From Streptomyces calvus (GTDB lineage Bacteria; Actinomycetota; Actinomycetes; Streptomycetales; Streptomycetaceae): a stretch of 64,000 nucleotides of DNA. Made by a program: the position numbers and the translations under genes. The stretch lies in the NCBI RefSeq assembly GCF_006782915.1, contig NZ_VCNP01000043.1:186001-250000 (forward strand), written 5' to 3'. Of the stretch, positions 50,014 to 59,243 are shown in pieces; within the stretch, counting starts at the first letter, position 1, and the number at the start of each line of letters is the position of its first letter. The notes below the pieces were generated by a model. The model had not been told where the DNA came from. It did not search any database and saw only the letters and a list, made by a program, of their open reading frames with translations.

Positions 50014-50097
50014 GTGGGTTGTGGCCTGCGTGTGCGGCCACAGGCGTCAGCGTACCGGATGGCGGTTGTGGGGGTGTGGGGGTCCGGGTGGGTGGTG

Positions 50098-51390
50098 TCA
50101 GTTGGGGGAGGTGCGGGAGACGCGGACGCGGTGGGTGTTCTCGTCGGCCGCCACCACCGTCACCCGGACTCCGGTGCGGCGGTCGATGAAGCTCTCGCCC
50201 GGGGTGAAGGTGGCGTCGGAGAGTTCCGCGTGGACGTTGGGGGTGCGGGTGCAGCCGCCGCTGTCGCGGCGTGAGTCGTAGACGGTGATGGGGCCCATGC
50301 CGGTGTCCACGTTGGCGTCGACGCGGTAGATCAGGATGCCGGGGCGGCACACCGCCTCGTCGTTGCCGGCGCGGGTGCGCAGTTCGACGGCGTAGCCGGA
50401 GTGGCGGTTCAGCGGGACGAACACGAGTTTCGGGCCGCCGGTCCGGGCCAGCGGCGTCAGCGTGTACTCCTTGGTTCCGGGGTCGGCCGCGCAGTCGACC
50501 TGGTCCGCGTCCAGCCAGCCCAGCTTCCACTTGTGCCAGGCGAGGAGGTCGTTGTTGGCGCCCCAGTCCTCGCTCATGATGTCCCAGTGGCCGACCGCGC
50601 CGCCGCCCTCGGCGGTGTAGAGGTCGGGCAGGCCGAAGACGTGGCCGTTCTCGTGCGGCAGGACGCGGTAGCCGGTGCGGTCGTAGGAGCCGGAGCCGTC
50701 GTCCTGGCGGGAGTAGACGAAGGAGGCGTTGGCGACGGGGACGCCGTCCGCGGTCGGGGCCTCGGTGTTGCCGGCGAAGGTGACGGACAGGACCGTGTCG
50801 AGCGCGGCCGGGCCCGCGTTGGGGGTCACCAGGACGTTCAGCAGGTCGTACGACTGGAAGTCGACCTTGTGGTCGGCCTCGGCCACGATGTCGTCGACCA
50901 GTTCGCGGTAGCCGGGATCGAACGGGGCGCCGCGCTCTATGCCGTACTCCCGGAAGGACTTGGGCATGCGCAGCCAGTCGGGGACGGGGATCTCGGGGCG
51001 GTAGTCGAGGCGGCCGTAGGAGCTGGTGGCGAACCACTCGCGGGTCTTCGGGAAGAACTCCCGGTAGCGGTCGAGGGCGTCGCCCTCGCCGGGCGCGTCC
51101 GAGAAGTCGATCATCAGGGTGAGGGCGCGGACCGTGCCGGTGGAGCGGGTGTAGCCCTGGGCGGTGGGGATGCCCTCGGACATCTGGATGTGGCTGTCGC
51201 CGCTGATCATGCAGGGGCCGTGGGCGGAGGTGCGGTACAGGGCGCTGGGGCCGGCGCCGGCGACGGAGGAGCCGGGGGAGAGCCGGCTGTTGCCGGCGGA
51301 GGTGCTGACGGCGAGGGTCAGGGCGGTCACGGATGCCAGGGCCGCCAGGCGGCGCGCGGATATCCGGCTGCGGCTCGGCTGCGGCTGCAT
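50098..51390 (-). CDS. Secreted M6-family metalloprotease-like protein
   Basis: 430 aa. A Tat- or Sec-like signal (SRSRISARRLAALASVTALT, then STSAGN) precedes a catalytic domain with HENGHVFGLPD, i.e. HExxHxxGxxD. The first Glu follows the His directly, as in zincins; the third ligand Asp is of the M6 type. Conserved parts are ALTLMIDFSDAPGEG and GHWDIMSEDWG. The C-terminal domain is beta-rich. GGGAGG precedes the ATG. It is chromosomal, just outside the island. Confidence 0.92.
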   Translation of the reverse strand: MQPQPSRSRISARRLAALASVTALTLAVSTSAGNSRLSPGSSVAGAGPSALYRTSAHGPCMISGDSHIQMSEGIPTAQGYTRSTGTVRALTLMIDFSDAPGEGDALDRYREFFPKTREWFATSSYGRLDYRPEIPVPDWLRMPKSFREYGIERGAPFDPGYRELVDDIVAEADHKVDFQSYDLLNVLVTPNAGPAALDTVLSVTFAGNTEAPTADGVPVANASFVYSRQDDGSGSYDRTGYRVLPHENGHVFGLPDLYTAEGGGAVGHWDIMSEDWGANNDLLAWHKWKLGWLDADQVDCAADPGTKEYTLTPLARTGGPKLVFVPLNRHSGYAVELRTRAGNDEAVCRPGILIYRVDANVDTGMGPITVYDSRRDSGGCTRTPNVHAELSDATFTPGESFIDRRTGVRVTVVAADENTHRVRVSRTSPN

Positions 51391-51571
51391 GGGGGACCTC
51401 CCGCTCCACACGGCAGCCGCCGGACTCCGACTGCACCCTCTCGATCACCCTGCGGTGACGGCTGCGCGGGCGCTCGCTGGGAGGGCCGATCGTGGGTCCC
51501 GTCCGGAGACGGAGGGCGGTGCCGGCGATGTGAGGCGGGTCACAGGGGAAGTTCGCGAGGAAGGAAATAAG
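51391..51571. other. Intergenic, no gene seen
   Basis: Divergent region upstream of the metalloprotease gene and of the TetR gene. It carries the promoter of the protease on the minus strand. No repeats or hairpins of note apart from the adjoining operators. Confidence 0.4.
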
Positions 51572-51628
51572 CGGGGATCGTTTCCCCGTTTACACCCGTG
51601 TCCGAGCGAAACGGGGATTCACTCCCCG
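51572..51628. promoter_or_regulatory. Twin operator sites for the adjacent TetR regulator
   Basis: Two copies of CGGGGA-N5-TCCCCG (51572-51588 and 51612-51628) lie exactly 40 bp apart upstream of the TetR gene. Same spacer length and same arms, the typical layout of an autoregulated TetR repressor controlling its own gene and the following MFS pump. Confidence 0.75.
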
Positions 51629-51691
51629 GATCGCGGAGGCACCGAGTGTGAGCCAGAAGAGTCAGAGCGATTGCGACTGAAGGAGGGCACC

Positions 51692-52333
51692 GTGCAGACC
51701 GCCACCCCCGAAGCGCGCAGGATGCCTCGGCCCCGTGCCGACGCCCTGCGCAACCGGGAGCGGATCGTCACCGCCGCCCGGGAGATGTTCGTCGAGTTCG
51801 GGCCGGACGTGCCGCTCGACGAGATCGCCCGCCGGGCCGGCGTCGGCAATGCCACGGTGTACCGGAACTTCCCCGACCGTGACGCGCTGGTGCGCGAGGT
51901 CGTCTGCTCCGTGATGGACCGTACGGTGCGGGCGGCCGAGCAGGCGCTCAGCGAGACCGGGGACGCCTTCGAGGCGCTGGAGCGCTTCGCGCACGCGGCC
52001 GCCGACGAGCGGATCAGCGCGTTGTGCCCGATGGTCTCCAGCACCTTCGACCAGAACCATCCCGACCTGGAGGACGCGCGCCGCCGTGCGGAGAGCCTCG
52101 TCGCGCAGCTGATGGACCGCGCCAAGGCGGCCGGTCGGCTCCGTGACGACGTGGAGTACGGCGACCTGATGGTCGGCGTCGCCCAGCTGAGCCGGCCGCC
52201 GGCCGGTACCGGCTGTCTGAACGCCGACCGTTTCGTCCACCGCCATCTTCAGCTGTTCCTGGACGGGATGCGGGCACCCGCCCCGACCGTCCTGCCGGGT
52301 GCGGCCGTGACCGTGGAGGACCTGCGCCGCTGA
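51692..52333 (+). CDS. TetR-family repressor
   Basis: 213 aa. The N-terminal HTH is RERIVTAAREMFVEFGPDVP, LDEIARRAGVGNATVYRNFP. The C-terminal ligand domain is of the common actinobacterial type (ALERFAHAAADERISALCPM). GAAGGAGG precedes the GTG. It lies before the MFS pump in the same direction, with twin operators upstream. Confidence 0.95.
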   Translation: MQTATPEARRMPRPRADALRNRERIVTAAREMFVEFGPDVPLDEIARRAGVGNATVYRNFPDRDALVREVVCSVMDRTVRAAEQALSETGDAFEALERFAHAAADERISALCPMVSSTFDQNHPDLEDARRRAESLVAQLMDRAKAAGRLRDDVEYGDLMVGVAQLSRPPAGTGCLNADRFVHRHLQLFLDGMRAPAPTVLPGAAVTVEDLRR

Positions 52334-52595
52334 GCCATCCCTGACAACGCAGGCCCGACCCGAACCGCCCCGGCCCGATCACGCAGAGATCGGAAAGTCG
52401 CGGAGCGAGCGCGTATCGCGCCGGTGCGGGCCCGAACGGCCTGAACGCCTCGTGCAGATCGCGGTCCGATCGCACCGATCACGGGCGTCCGCATACGGCG
52501 GCCGTCCCCACCGGGGACGCGTCGTTCCCTGAAGACGCCCGATTTTTCCTTACACAGTCTCGATTTCCGTCACACATTCCGAAGTGGGTACCCCC

Positions 52596-54167
52596 ATGTC
52601 TCAAACAGCCTCGACGGCCGGAAAGTCCGTCGGCTCCGGCTCCGGATTCGGTACTGGTCCCGGTGCCGCCGACGCCAACCGCTGGAAAGCGCTCGTCTTC
52701 ATCGCGCTCGCCCAGCTGATGGTCGTCCTGGACGCCACCATCGTGAACATCGCCCTGCCCTCCGCCCAGCAGGACCTGGGTATTTCGGACGGCAACCGCC
52801 AGTGGGTGGTCACCGCCTACGCCCTCGCCTTCGGCGGACTGCTGCTGTTCGGCGGCCGGATAGCCGACCTGTGGGGGCGCAAGCGGGCCTTCGTGCTCGG
52901 GCTGGGCGGGTTCGCCGCGGCGTCCGCGCTCGGTGGCGCGGCCACCAATGAGGCCATGATGTTCGGCGCCCGCGCCCTGCAGGGCGTGTTCGGCGCGCTG
53001 CTCGCGCCCGCCGCGCTGTCCCTGCTCGCGGTGATGTTCACCGACGGCAAGGAGCGCGCCAAGGCGTTCGGCATCTACGGCGCGATCGCCGGTGGCGGTG
53101 GTGCCGTCGGTCTGATCCTCGGCGGTTTCCTCACCGAGTACATGGACTGGCGCTGGACGTTCTTCGTGAACATCCCGTTCGCCGTGGTGGCCGCGGCCGG
53201 CGCGTACTTCGTCATCCGTGAGCCCGCGGGCGGCCGCAACCGTTCGCCGCTGGACATCCCCGGCGTGGTCCTGTCCACGGTGGGTCTGGTCGCGCTGGTC
53301 TACGGCTTCACCCGCGCGGAGTCCGAGGGCTGGAGCGACTCGCTGACGATCGGCATGTTCGTCGCCTCCGCCGTGCTGCTCGCCGCGTTCGTGGCGGTCG
53401 AGGCGAAGGTCAAGGCGCCGCTGCTGCCGCTGCGCGTGATCACCGAGCGCAACCGCGGTGGTGTCTACCTCTCGCTGGGCCTGGCGATCATCGCGATGTT
53501 CGGCCTGTTCCTCTTCCTGACGTACTACCTGCAGGTCGTGAAGGGCTACTCGCCGGTGAAGACCGGCTTCGCCTTCCTGCCGATGATCGCGGGCATGATC
53601 ACGGGTTCCACGCAGATCGGCACCCGGCTGATGACCCGGGTCGCGCCCCGGCTGCTGATGGGCCCCGGCTTCCTGGTCGCCGCGCTCGGCATGCTGCTGC
53701 TGACGCAGCTGGAGATCGACACCTCGTACGCGGCCGTCCTGCTGCCCGGCATGCTGCTGCTCGGCCTGGGCATGGGTACGGCGTTCATGCCGGCCATGTC
53801 GCTGTCCACGCTGGGTGTCGAGCCGCGTGACTCCGGTGTCGCCTCCGCGATGGTCAACACCTCGCAGCAGGTGGGCGGCGCCATCGGCACGGCCCTGCTG
53901 AACACGATCGCCGCCTCGGCCACCACCTCCTACATCGCCGATCACATCGGCGGCGCCACCAGCCGGTCCCAGCAGCAGCTGGTCCAGCTCCAGGGGCAGG
54001 TGCAGGGCTACACCAGCGCGATCTGGTTCGCCGTCGGCATCCTGGTGGCGGCCGCGGCCATCGCCGTGACCTTCATCAACGCCGGCCGGCCGGGCGGCAC
54101 CGCCGTCGCCGGGTCCGCCGACGCCTCAGCCGAGGAGGAACTGGCGGTGCCGGTGGTCGTCCACTAG
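52596..54167 (+). CDS. MFS multidrug transporter, DHA2 (EmrB/QacA) type
   Basis: 523 aa, 14 helices. Motifs: LMVVLDATIVNIALPSAQQD (D1), GGRIADLWGRKRAF (A) and GAIAGGGGAVGLILGGFL (C). An N-terminal Gly/Ser tail of about 30 residues is disordered. A GTG 12 nt upstream is an alternative start. It exports hydrophobic drugs under proton motive force and is presumably repressed by the TetR protein encoded just upstream. Confidence 0.95.
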   Translation: MSQTASTAGKSVGSGSGFGTGPGAADANRWKALVFIALAQLMVVLDATIVNIALPSAQQDLGISDGNRQWVVTAYALAFGGLLLFGGRIADLWGRKRAFVLGLGGFAAASALGGAATNEAMMFGARALQGVFGALLAPAALSLLAVMFTDGKERAKAFGIYGAIAGGGGAVGLILGGFLTEYMDWRWTFFVNIPFAVVAAAGAYFVIREPAGGRNRSPLDIPGVVLSTVGLVALVYGFTRAESEGWSDSLTIGMFVASAVLLAAFVAVEAKVKAPLLPLRVITERNRGGVYLSLGLAIIAMFGLFLFLTYYLQVVKGYSPVKTGFAFLPMIAGMITGSTQIGTRLMTRVAPRLLMGPGFLVAALGMLLLTQLEIDTSYAAVLLPGMLLLGLGMGTAFMPAMSLSTLGVEPRDSGVASAMVNTSQQVGGAIGTALLNTIAASATTSYIADHIGGATSRSQQQLVQLQGQVQGYTSAIWFAVGILVAAAAIAVTFINAGRPGGTAVAGSADASAEEELAVPVVVH

Positions 54168-54324
54168 CCCGTCCTCGGGCACGGCTGCCGCTGCCGGGTA
54201 CGGCTGCCAGTAGCTGTCGGGTACGGCTTACGGCCGCCTTCGGGTACCGCTTCGGACCACCCGTACGGACGGGGAGGGGACGCCTCGTCCGTACGGCTTC
54301 CCGGGACCTGCCCCGGCTTCCGCG
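54168..54324. repeat. Short GC-rich reiterations between convergent genes
   Basis: Repeated GGGTACGGCTGCC / GGGTACGGCTTACGG-like units follow the MFS stop, and hairpins between neighbouring units are likely. It separates the convergent MFS and MarR genes and may terminate both. Confidence 0.5.
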
Positions 54325-54840
54325 TCAGCGGAGCCAGGGCAGGTCCGCACCCGCTTCGCTCGGCTGAAGTCCCTCGGCGATGATCCGCATGATCTCGCCG
54401 AGGGACTTCTGCTGTTCCGGGCTGAGCCGGTCGAAGACCGCCTGGCGCACGGCGTCCACATGGCCGGGCGCGTGCCGGCGCAGCACCTCGTAGCCGTCGT
54501 CGGTCAGCACCGCGAACTGGCCTCGCTTGTCGGACGGGCAGTCCTCGCGGCGCACCCAGCCGTTCTTCTCCAGACGGGCCACGGCGTGCGAGAGGCGCGA
54601 GCGGGTGATCTTCGCGGACATCGCCAGCTCCGTCATGCGCAGCCGCCGTTGCGGGGACTCGGCCAGTTGGACCAGCAGGCCGTAGTAGATGTGCGGCATT
54701 CCCGCGTCGCGCTGCAGCTGACGGTCGAGGTGGTCTTCCAGGAGGGTGGAGGCGTCGATGTACGAGCGCCAGACGCGCTGCTCCTCGTCCGTGAGCCAGC
54801 GGGGTTCGTCAGCGCGTGCCGATGCGGGTGCCGTCTTCAT
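54325..54840 (-). CDS. MarR-family regulator
   Basis: 171 aa. The winged helix is RLRMTELAMSAKITRSRLSH, VARLEKNGWVRREDCPSDKR, with the usual wing (GQFAVLTDDGYEVL). A GTG three codons upstream is possible. It is divergent from the dioxygenase gene, with a symmetric element between them. Confidence 0.95.
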   Translation of the reverse strand: MKTAPASARADEPRWLTDEEQRVWRSYIDASTLLEDHLDRQLQRDAGMPHIYYGLLVQLAESPQRRLRMTELAMSAKITRSRLSHAVARLEKNGWVRREDCPSDKRGQFAVLTDDGYEVLRRHAPGHVDAVRQAVFDRLSPEQQKSLGEIMRIIAEGLQPSEAGADLPWLR

Positions 54841-54859
54841 GTATCCCACTGTACGACCG

Positions 54860-54873
54860 ACCTTCTTGAAGGT
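54860..54873. promoter_or_regulatory. Putative MarR operator
   Basis: ACCTTC-TT-GAAGGT is followed by TTAAACAAAG, in the divergent region just upstream of the MarR start. Size and AT-content suit a MarR site that controls both genes. Confidence 0.6.
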
Positions 54874-54990
54874 TAAACAAAGTAGGCGTAGAGTTCGCGG
54901 GTAGAAGTTGAGAGTTCAAGCAAGCCGGGGGTCGCGCCGTGCGCGGCACCCAGGTGGAGGGAACTCGCACCGTCGAAGGGAGTCGCCGTC

Positions 54991-55776
54991 ATGACCGCCG
55001 CCGCCCAGGAGCGCATGCCCGCGCTCTACCTCAGTCATGGCGCCCCGCCCCTGGCCGACGACCCCGTCTGGCCCGGCGAGCTGGCCGCCTGGTCGGCCGG
55101 CCTGCCCCGCCCGAAGGCGATCCTCGTCGTCTCCGCCCACTGGGAGGAGGCCCCGCTCGCCCTCGGCGCCACCGAGACGGTCCCCCTGGTCTACGACTTC
55201 TGGGGCTTCCCCGAGCACTACTACCAGGTCACCTACGGCGCCCCGGGCGCCCCCGCGCTCGCCGACTCGGTGCGCAAACTGCTGCGCGCCCCCGGCATCC
55301 CCGTGCAGGACGTCCCCGACCGGGGCCTGGACCACGGCGCCTACGTACCGTTGGTCGAGATGTTCCCGGAGGCCGACGTGCCGGTGCTCCAGGTGTCCAT
55401 GCCGACGCTGGACCCGGTGAAGCTGATGGAGATCGGGCGCAGGCTCGCACCGCTGCGCGACGAGGGCGTGCTGATCATCGGCTCCGGGTTCTTCACCCAC
55501 AACCTGGCCGCGCTGCGCCAGGGCGGCATCCCCGCCTGGTCGGCGGAGTTCGACGACTGGGGCCGGCGGGCGCTGGAGACCGGTGACGTGGACGCGCTGC
55601 TCGACTTCACCCGCAAGTCGCCGGCGGGCCTGCTCGCCCACCCGCGCACCGAGCACTTCGCCCCGCTCTTCGTCACCATGGGCGCCGCGGACGCCGCCGG
55701 CGAGCTCGGGGAACAGAAGTCCGTGATCGACGGGTTCTGGATGGGGCTGGCCAAACGGTCGGTGCAGTTCGGCTGA
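54991..55776 (+). CDS. DODA/LigB-type extradiol dioxygenase
   Basis: 261 aa, the normal length of the 4,5-DOPA dioxygenase type. Fe/active-site His in LSHGAPP, SAHWEE, LDHGAYVPL, FFTHNL and RTEHFAPL. It opens aromatic diols or quinone-like rings. Divergent MarR control suggests induction by a phenolic or quinone compound. The ATG follows GGGAGTCGCCGTC. Confidence 0.92.
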   Translation: MTAAAQERMPALYLSHGAPPLADDPVWPGELAAWSAGLPRPKAILVVSAHWEEAPLALGATETVPLVYDFWGFPEHYYQVTYGAPGAPALADSVRKLLRAPGIPVQDVPDRGLDHGAYVPLVEMFPEADVPVLQVSMPTLDPVKLMEIGRRLAPLRDEGVLIIGSGFFTHNLAALRQGGIPAWSAEFDDWGRRALETGDVDALLDFTRKSPAGLLAHPRTEHFAPLFVTMGAADAAGELGEQKSVIDGFWMGLAKRSVQFG

Positions 55777-55797
55777 GTCCCGGACGGCGGGTCCGCT

Positions 55798-55980
55798 GAG
55801 CCCCGAGGTGTGACTCGGACAAGCCCCTAGGTGTGACTCGGACGAGCCCCGAGGTATGACTCGGACGAGCCCCGAAGCGTGACTCGGACGAGCCCCGAGG
55901 AGCGAGTCCGCCGATCCCGAGGAGCGGGTCCGCCGAGCCCCGAGGAGCGGGTCGACCGAGCCGCGAGGGGTGAGTTCCGA
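55798..55980. repeat. 23-bp tandem repeat tract
   Basis: Eight units of the form GAGCCCCGAGGTGTGACTCG plus GAC, one shortened to 22 bp, followed by G-rich degenerate units up to about 56030. It lies between the convergent dioxygenase and GNAT genes. Each unit carries a GACTCGG or GAGTCCG core that can pair with neighbours. Confidence 0.9.
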
Positions 55981-56038
55981 GGGTTGGGGGGGTGAGTTCC
56001 GAGGGTCGGGGGGGGGATTCCGAGGGCGGGGCGGCGGG

Positions 56039-56557
56039 TCACAGCTCCTTCTCGTACCAGGCCACGTCCCACCAGCGGCCGAACTTGCGGCCCACCTCCC
56101 GGTACGTGCCGACGTGCCGGAAGCCGAAGCGCTCGTGCAGCCGCGTCGAGGCGTCGTTCGGCTGGGCGACACCGGCGTACGCGCGGTGCAGGCCCTCGCC
56201 GGCCAGGGCCTCGAAGAGCGCCTCGTAGAGCAGGGTGCCGATGCCGCGCCGGCCGACGTCCGGGGCGACGTAGACCGTCGTCTCGACGGAGGTCGCGTAG
56301 GCGGGCTTGGCCCGCAACGGGCTGGACGTGGCGTACCCCAGAATCCGCTGTGGACCGGCGCCCGTGGCAACCATCAGGCGGTACGGGCCGTCTTCAGGGT
56401 GGGAGAGCAGCCACGGGCGGCGCTCCTCCGGGGTGAAAGGCACGGTGTCGAATGTGATCGCGGTCTCACGTACGTAGTGGTTGTACAGGTCGGTGAGGGT
56501 CACCAGATCACCCTCGGTTCCCGGTCTGACCTGGACCTCTGCATGCTCCGACGGCAT
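56039..56557 (-). CDS. GNAT acetyltransferase, phosphinothricin-type
   Basis: 172 aa. The Pat-like pattern is LTDLYNHYVRETAITFDTVP, TPEERRPWLLSHPEDG, the acetyl-CoA loop APDVGRRGIGTLLYEAL, and the end LHERFGFRHVGTYREVGRKF. The family acetylates phosphinothricin, methionine sulfoximine or related amines. GGGGAGG precedes the ATG. Promoter side faces hrdD. Confidence 0.92.
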   Translation of the reverse strand: MPSEHAEVQVRPGTEGDLVTLTDLYNHYVRETAITFDTVPFTPEERRPWLLSHPEDGPYRLMVATGAGPQRILGYATSSPLRAKPAYATSVETTVYVAPDVGRRGIGTLLYEALFEALAGEGLHRAYAGVAQPNDASTRLHERFGFRHVGTYREVGRKFGRWWDVAWYEKEL

Positions 56558-56750
56558 CGCGCCTCCCCGTGTGGCCGGACAGGGTACTGCATGATCAGAA
56601 AAATCGGGGGGCGGGTTGGGAATTCTGTCCGGATTCCAGTCGTTGTTTCCATCGGATGCAGGGCACCCGAGCAGAGTCCCGAGAGACCTGAAGAACGTGC
56701 CGAGTGTCCGCAGGACCACCCGCTGACCTCATCTTCGCAAGGGAGCACGC

Positions 56751-57749
56751 ATGGCAACCCGTGCCGTCGCCCGTCGTCAGTCCGCCAACGGCGAGACGGT
56801 CGACTCGGCAAGCAGTGTTCGCGCCCATGGCGGCGAGATCGCCGACCGCGACCTGGTCGGCATGTACCTCGACGAGATAGCGCGCACACCGCTGCTCGAC
56901 GCCGCCAAGGAGGTCGAGCTGTCCCAGATCATCGAGGCGGGTGTGTTCGCGCGGCAGATCCTCGACGGCCTCGAGGAGAACAAGGCCGGGGCCACGCCCG
57001 AGGAACTGCAGGCCCTGGTCGACGCGAGCGAGCGGGCCAAGGACGTCTTCATCCGCTCCAACCTGCGCCTTGTCGTCGCCGTGGCCCGCCGGTACCCGCG
57101 CAGCGGGCTGCCGCTGCTGGACCTGATCCAGGAGGGCAATGCCGGCCTGGTGCGCGCGGTGGAGAAGTTCGACTACCGCAAGGGCTTCAAGTTCTCGACG
57201 TACGCCACCTGGTGGATCCGTCAGGCCATCACCCGTTCCATAGCGGACCAGTCGCGCACCATCCGCCTGCCCGTCCACCTGGTGGAGGAGCTGGGCCGGA
57301 TCCGGCGCGTGCAGCGCGAGTTCAACCGTGAGCACGGCCGGGACCCGGAGCCCGCCGAGATCGCCGCCGAGCTCGGCTCCACGCCGGAGCGCGTGACCGA
57401 CGTGCTCGACTGGGCCCGCGACCCGGTCTCGCTGAACATGTCGGTGGACGACGAGGGCGAGACCCAGTTCGGCGACCTTCTGGAGGACACCTCCGCGGTG
57501 TCGCCGGAGCAGTCGGTGATGACGCTGCTGCGCAGCGAGGAACTGGACGACCTGATCGGTCGCCTCGACCAGCGCACGGCCTCCATCATCAAGATGCGCT
57601 ACGGCATCGAGGACGGCCGCGAGCGCACGCTGACCGAGGTCGGCAAGGAGCACGGTCTGACCCGTGAGCGGATCCGCCAGATCGAGAAGCACGCGCTGCT
57701 GGAGCTGAAGAAGCTCGCCCGCGACACCGGTTTCGACGCGGCGGCGTGA
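56751..57749 (+). CDS. hrdD: RNA polymerase sigma factor, HrdD type
   Basis: 332 aa, a group 2 sigma-70. Region 1.2 (DLVGMYLDEIARTPLLDAAK), region 2 (LLDLIQEGNAGLVRAVEKFD, KGFKFSTYATWWIRQAITRS), region 3 (LPVHLVEELGRIRRVQREF) and region 4 (LTEVGKEHGLTRERIRQIEK). Region 1.1 is very short. The length and neighbourhood (TetR, WYL, MFS, FruR, FruK downstream) fit HrdD of S. coelicolor from memory, but the other Hrd paralogues are close relatives. AAGGGAG precedes the ATG. Confidence 0.88.
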   Translation: MATRAVARRQSANGETVDSASSVRAHGGEIADRDLVGMYLDEIARTPLLDAAKEVELSQIIEAGVFARQILDGLEENKAGATPEELQALVDASERAKDVFIRSNLRLVVAVARRYPRSGLPLLDLIQEGNAGLVRAVEKFDYRKGFKFSTYATWWIRQAITRSIADQSRTIRLPVHLVEELGRIRRVQREFNREHGRDPEPAEIAAELGSTPERVTDVLDWARDPVSLNMSVDDEGETQFGDLLEDTSAVSPEQSVMTLLRSEELDDLIGRLDQRTASIIKMRYGIEDGRERTLTEVGKEHGLTRERIRQIEKHALLELKKLARDTGFDAAA

Positions 57750-58196
57750 ACTCCCGCCGCCGGGCGGTAGCGTGACGTGCGGTGTCGCCGCCACGGTGAC
57801 GCGCGCGGGGTCCCGGCACGGTGGTGTGAGCGGGCCGGGGCGCGTACGCCGGGTGGCGAAAGACCGCGCAAAACATGGCTGTTCCGCGCCGCTTCAACCC
57901 GCTGGACCCCGGGAACAAGACTTCCGGGCCCGGCAGTTCGGACCCGGACCCGGGCCCGAAGCCACGCCGGGTCCAGTACGGTCCCGTACGGTCCCCCGGA
58001 CCCCTGAGCCACGTCCCGACGCACAACCCCCCCGGCGCCGGGACTTCCCAGGCCGGGTTCGGCGCCCCTCCCCCCGGGCGCCGGACCCGGCTTCCTCATG
58101 TCCGCGGTGCTCGCGGCCGCCCGCGACGCACCCCCGTGCCGTGCCCCGGCCTCCCGCACCCCCCCCCGCCCCCGCGCCGGGGGGGCCCCCGCCAGA
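57750..58196. other. Intergenic, no convincing gene
   Basis: GC-rich stretch between the sigma factor and the TetR gene. It has several long overlapping frames with no consistent bias. A C-run (CCCCCCCC) and G-run (GGGGGG) near 58155-58185 could pair into a hairpin. Confidence 0.4.
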
Positions 58197-58211
58197 TGGC
58201 AGATTGTGCCA
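58197..58211. promoter_or_regulatory. Putative TetR operator
   Basis: TGGCA-GATTG-TGCCA, 21 bp before the TetR GTG, followed by an overlapping TGCCACATGGGCA. A suitable autoregulatory site. Confidence 0.6.
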
Positions 58212-58232
58212 CATGGGCATAGCCTGCCGGGC

Positions 58233-59153
58233 GTGAGCAGCACCACCCCGATGTCGTCGTCCCCTCCTCCGCCTCCCGCGGCCTCGTTGACCGAGCGGCG
58301 CAAGGCCGAGACCCGTATGGAGATCGCCCGCGCGGCGGCCGGCCTCTTCGTCCGGCAGGGCCTGCGGGCCACGCGTGCCGAGGAGATCGCGCAGGCCGCG
58401 GGCATCGCCCCGCGCACCTTCTACCGGTACTTCGCCACCAAGGAAGAGGCCATCGGCCCGCTCTACGCGGTCGGCGCCCGGCGCTGGGTGGACGCGGTGC
58501 GCGCCGCTCCCGCCGAGGTGCCCCTGCCGCAGGCCCTGGAGGACGCCGTGCGTCACACGCTGACGCCCGGCGTCGGAGTGTCCACGGCCTCCTGGAACTG
58601 GGTCCGTACCCTCATCCGGCTGGCGGAGGCGAATCCGGCCCTGCGCCGGGTGTGGGCCGAGGTGTGCCGGACGTCGGAGCGGGATCTGACGGAGGCACTG
58701 ATGGAGCGGCTGACGCACGGTCAGGAGGCGTGCGTCACGAAGAGCCGAGAGCCGTACAGCGCGCGTAGTCGAAAGGCCGGCAGCGCACAGGATCGGGAGG
58801 CGTGCGACATACCGGATCGGGATGCGTGGGCCACACCGGATCGGGAGGCGTGCGTCACACCGGATCGGGAGGCGTGTGCCGCACCGGATCGGGAGGCGTG
58901 TGCCGCACCGGATCGGGAAGCGGGCAGTTCACTGCGTCAGGAGCCGTCCGGTGCCGGCCGCGACAACGATGCCAGTCGTGCCCGGTCGGCCTTCGCCGCC
59001 GCCGTCGCGAGCGCGGCCGTGCGCACGGCCATGGAGAGCTGGGCGGCGGGCGACGGCCCCGCCGAAGGCCCCGCGGGCCCGGCCCAACTGGCCCTGGACA
59101 ACCTGGCAGCGCTACGGGACTTCCCCTGGGCGGACGTGACACGAGGCGGGTGA
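58233..59153 (+). CDS. TetR-family regulator with an expanded coding repeat
   Basis: 306 aa, about 80-100 longer than usual for the family. HTH: RMEIARAAAGLFVRQGLRAT, RAEEIAQAAGIAPRTFYRYF. The ligand domain is interrupted by an insertion (about residues 165-240) of arginine/aspartate-rich repeats, PDREACVT-type octapeptides, encoded by a 24-bp tandem repeat. After it the normal domain resumes (SRARSAFAAAVASAAVRTAM). The insertion should loop out of the helical fold. The GTG lacks a strong site but has the operator close upstream. Confidence 0.92.
   Translation: MSSTTPMSSSPPPPPAASLTERRKAETRMEIARAAAGLFVRQGLRATRAEEIAQAAGIAPRTFYRYFATKEEAIGPLYAVGARRWVDAVRAAPAEVPLPQALEDAVRHTLTPGVGVSTASWNWVRTLIRLAEANPALRRVWAEVCRTSERDLTEALMERLTHGQEACVTKSREPYSARSRKAGSAQDREACDIPDRDAWATPDREACVTPDREACAAPDREACAAPDREAGSSLRQEPSGAGRDNDASRARSAFAAAVASAAVRTAMESWAAGDGPAEGPAGPAQLALDNLAALRDFPWADVTRGG
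58791..58934. repeat. 24-bp in-frame tandem repeat within the TetR gene
   Basis: Six units of GATCGGGAGGCGTGYG-N8 (24 bp), each encoding DREAxxxP-type octapeptides. Two units are identical. The length is a multiple of three, so copy-number change keeps the frame. Confidence 0.92.
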
Positions 59154-59243
59154 CGCCACCGGCGGGTGAATGCCGCGCACGCGCACGCCGGTCCACCTCA
59201 CCCTGCATCCCTCCGCCCCAAGTCACCGACGCAGCAAGCGACT

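Noticed and set aside
57875..58222. A protein gene between the sigma factor and TetR genes
   Set aside because: Proline-rich low-complexity translation, no ribosome binding site and no preferred frame.
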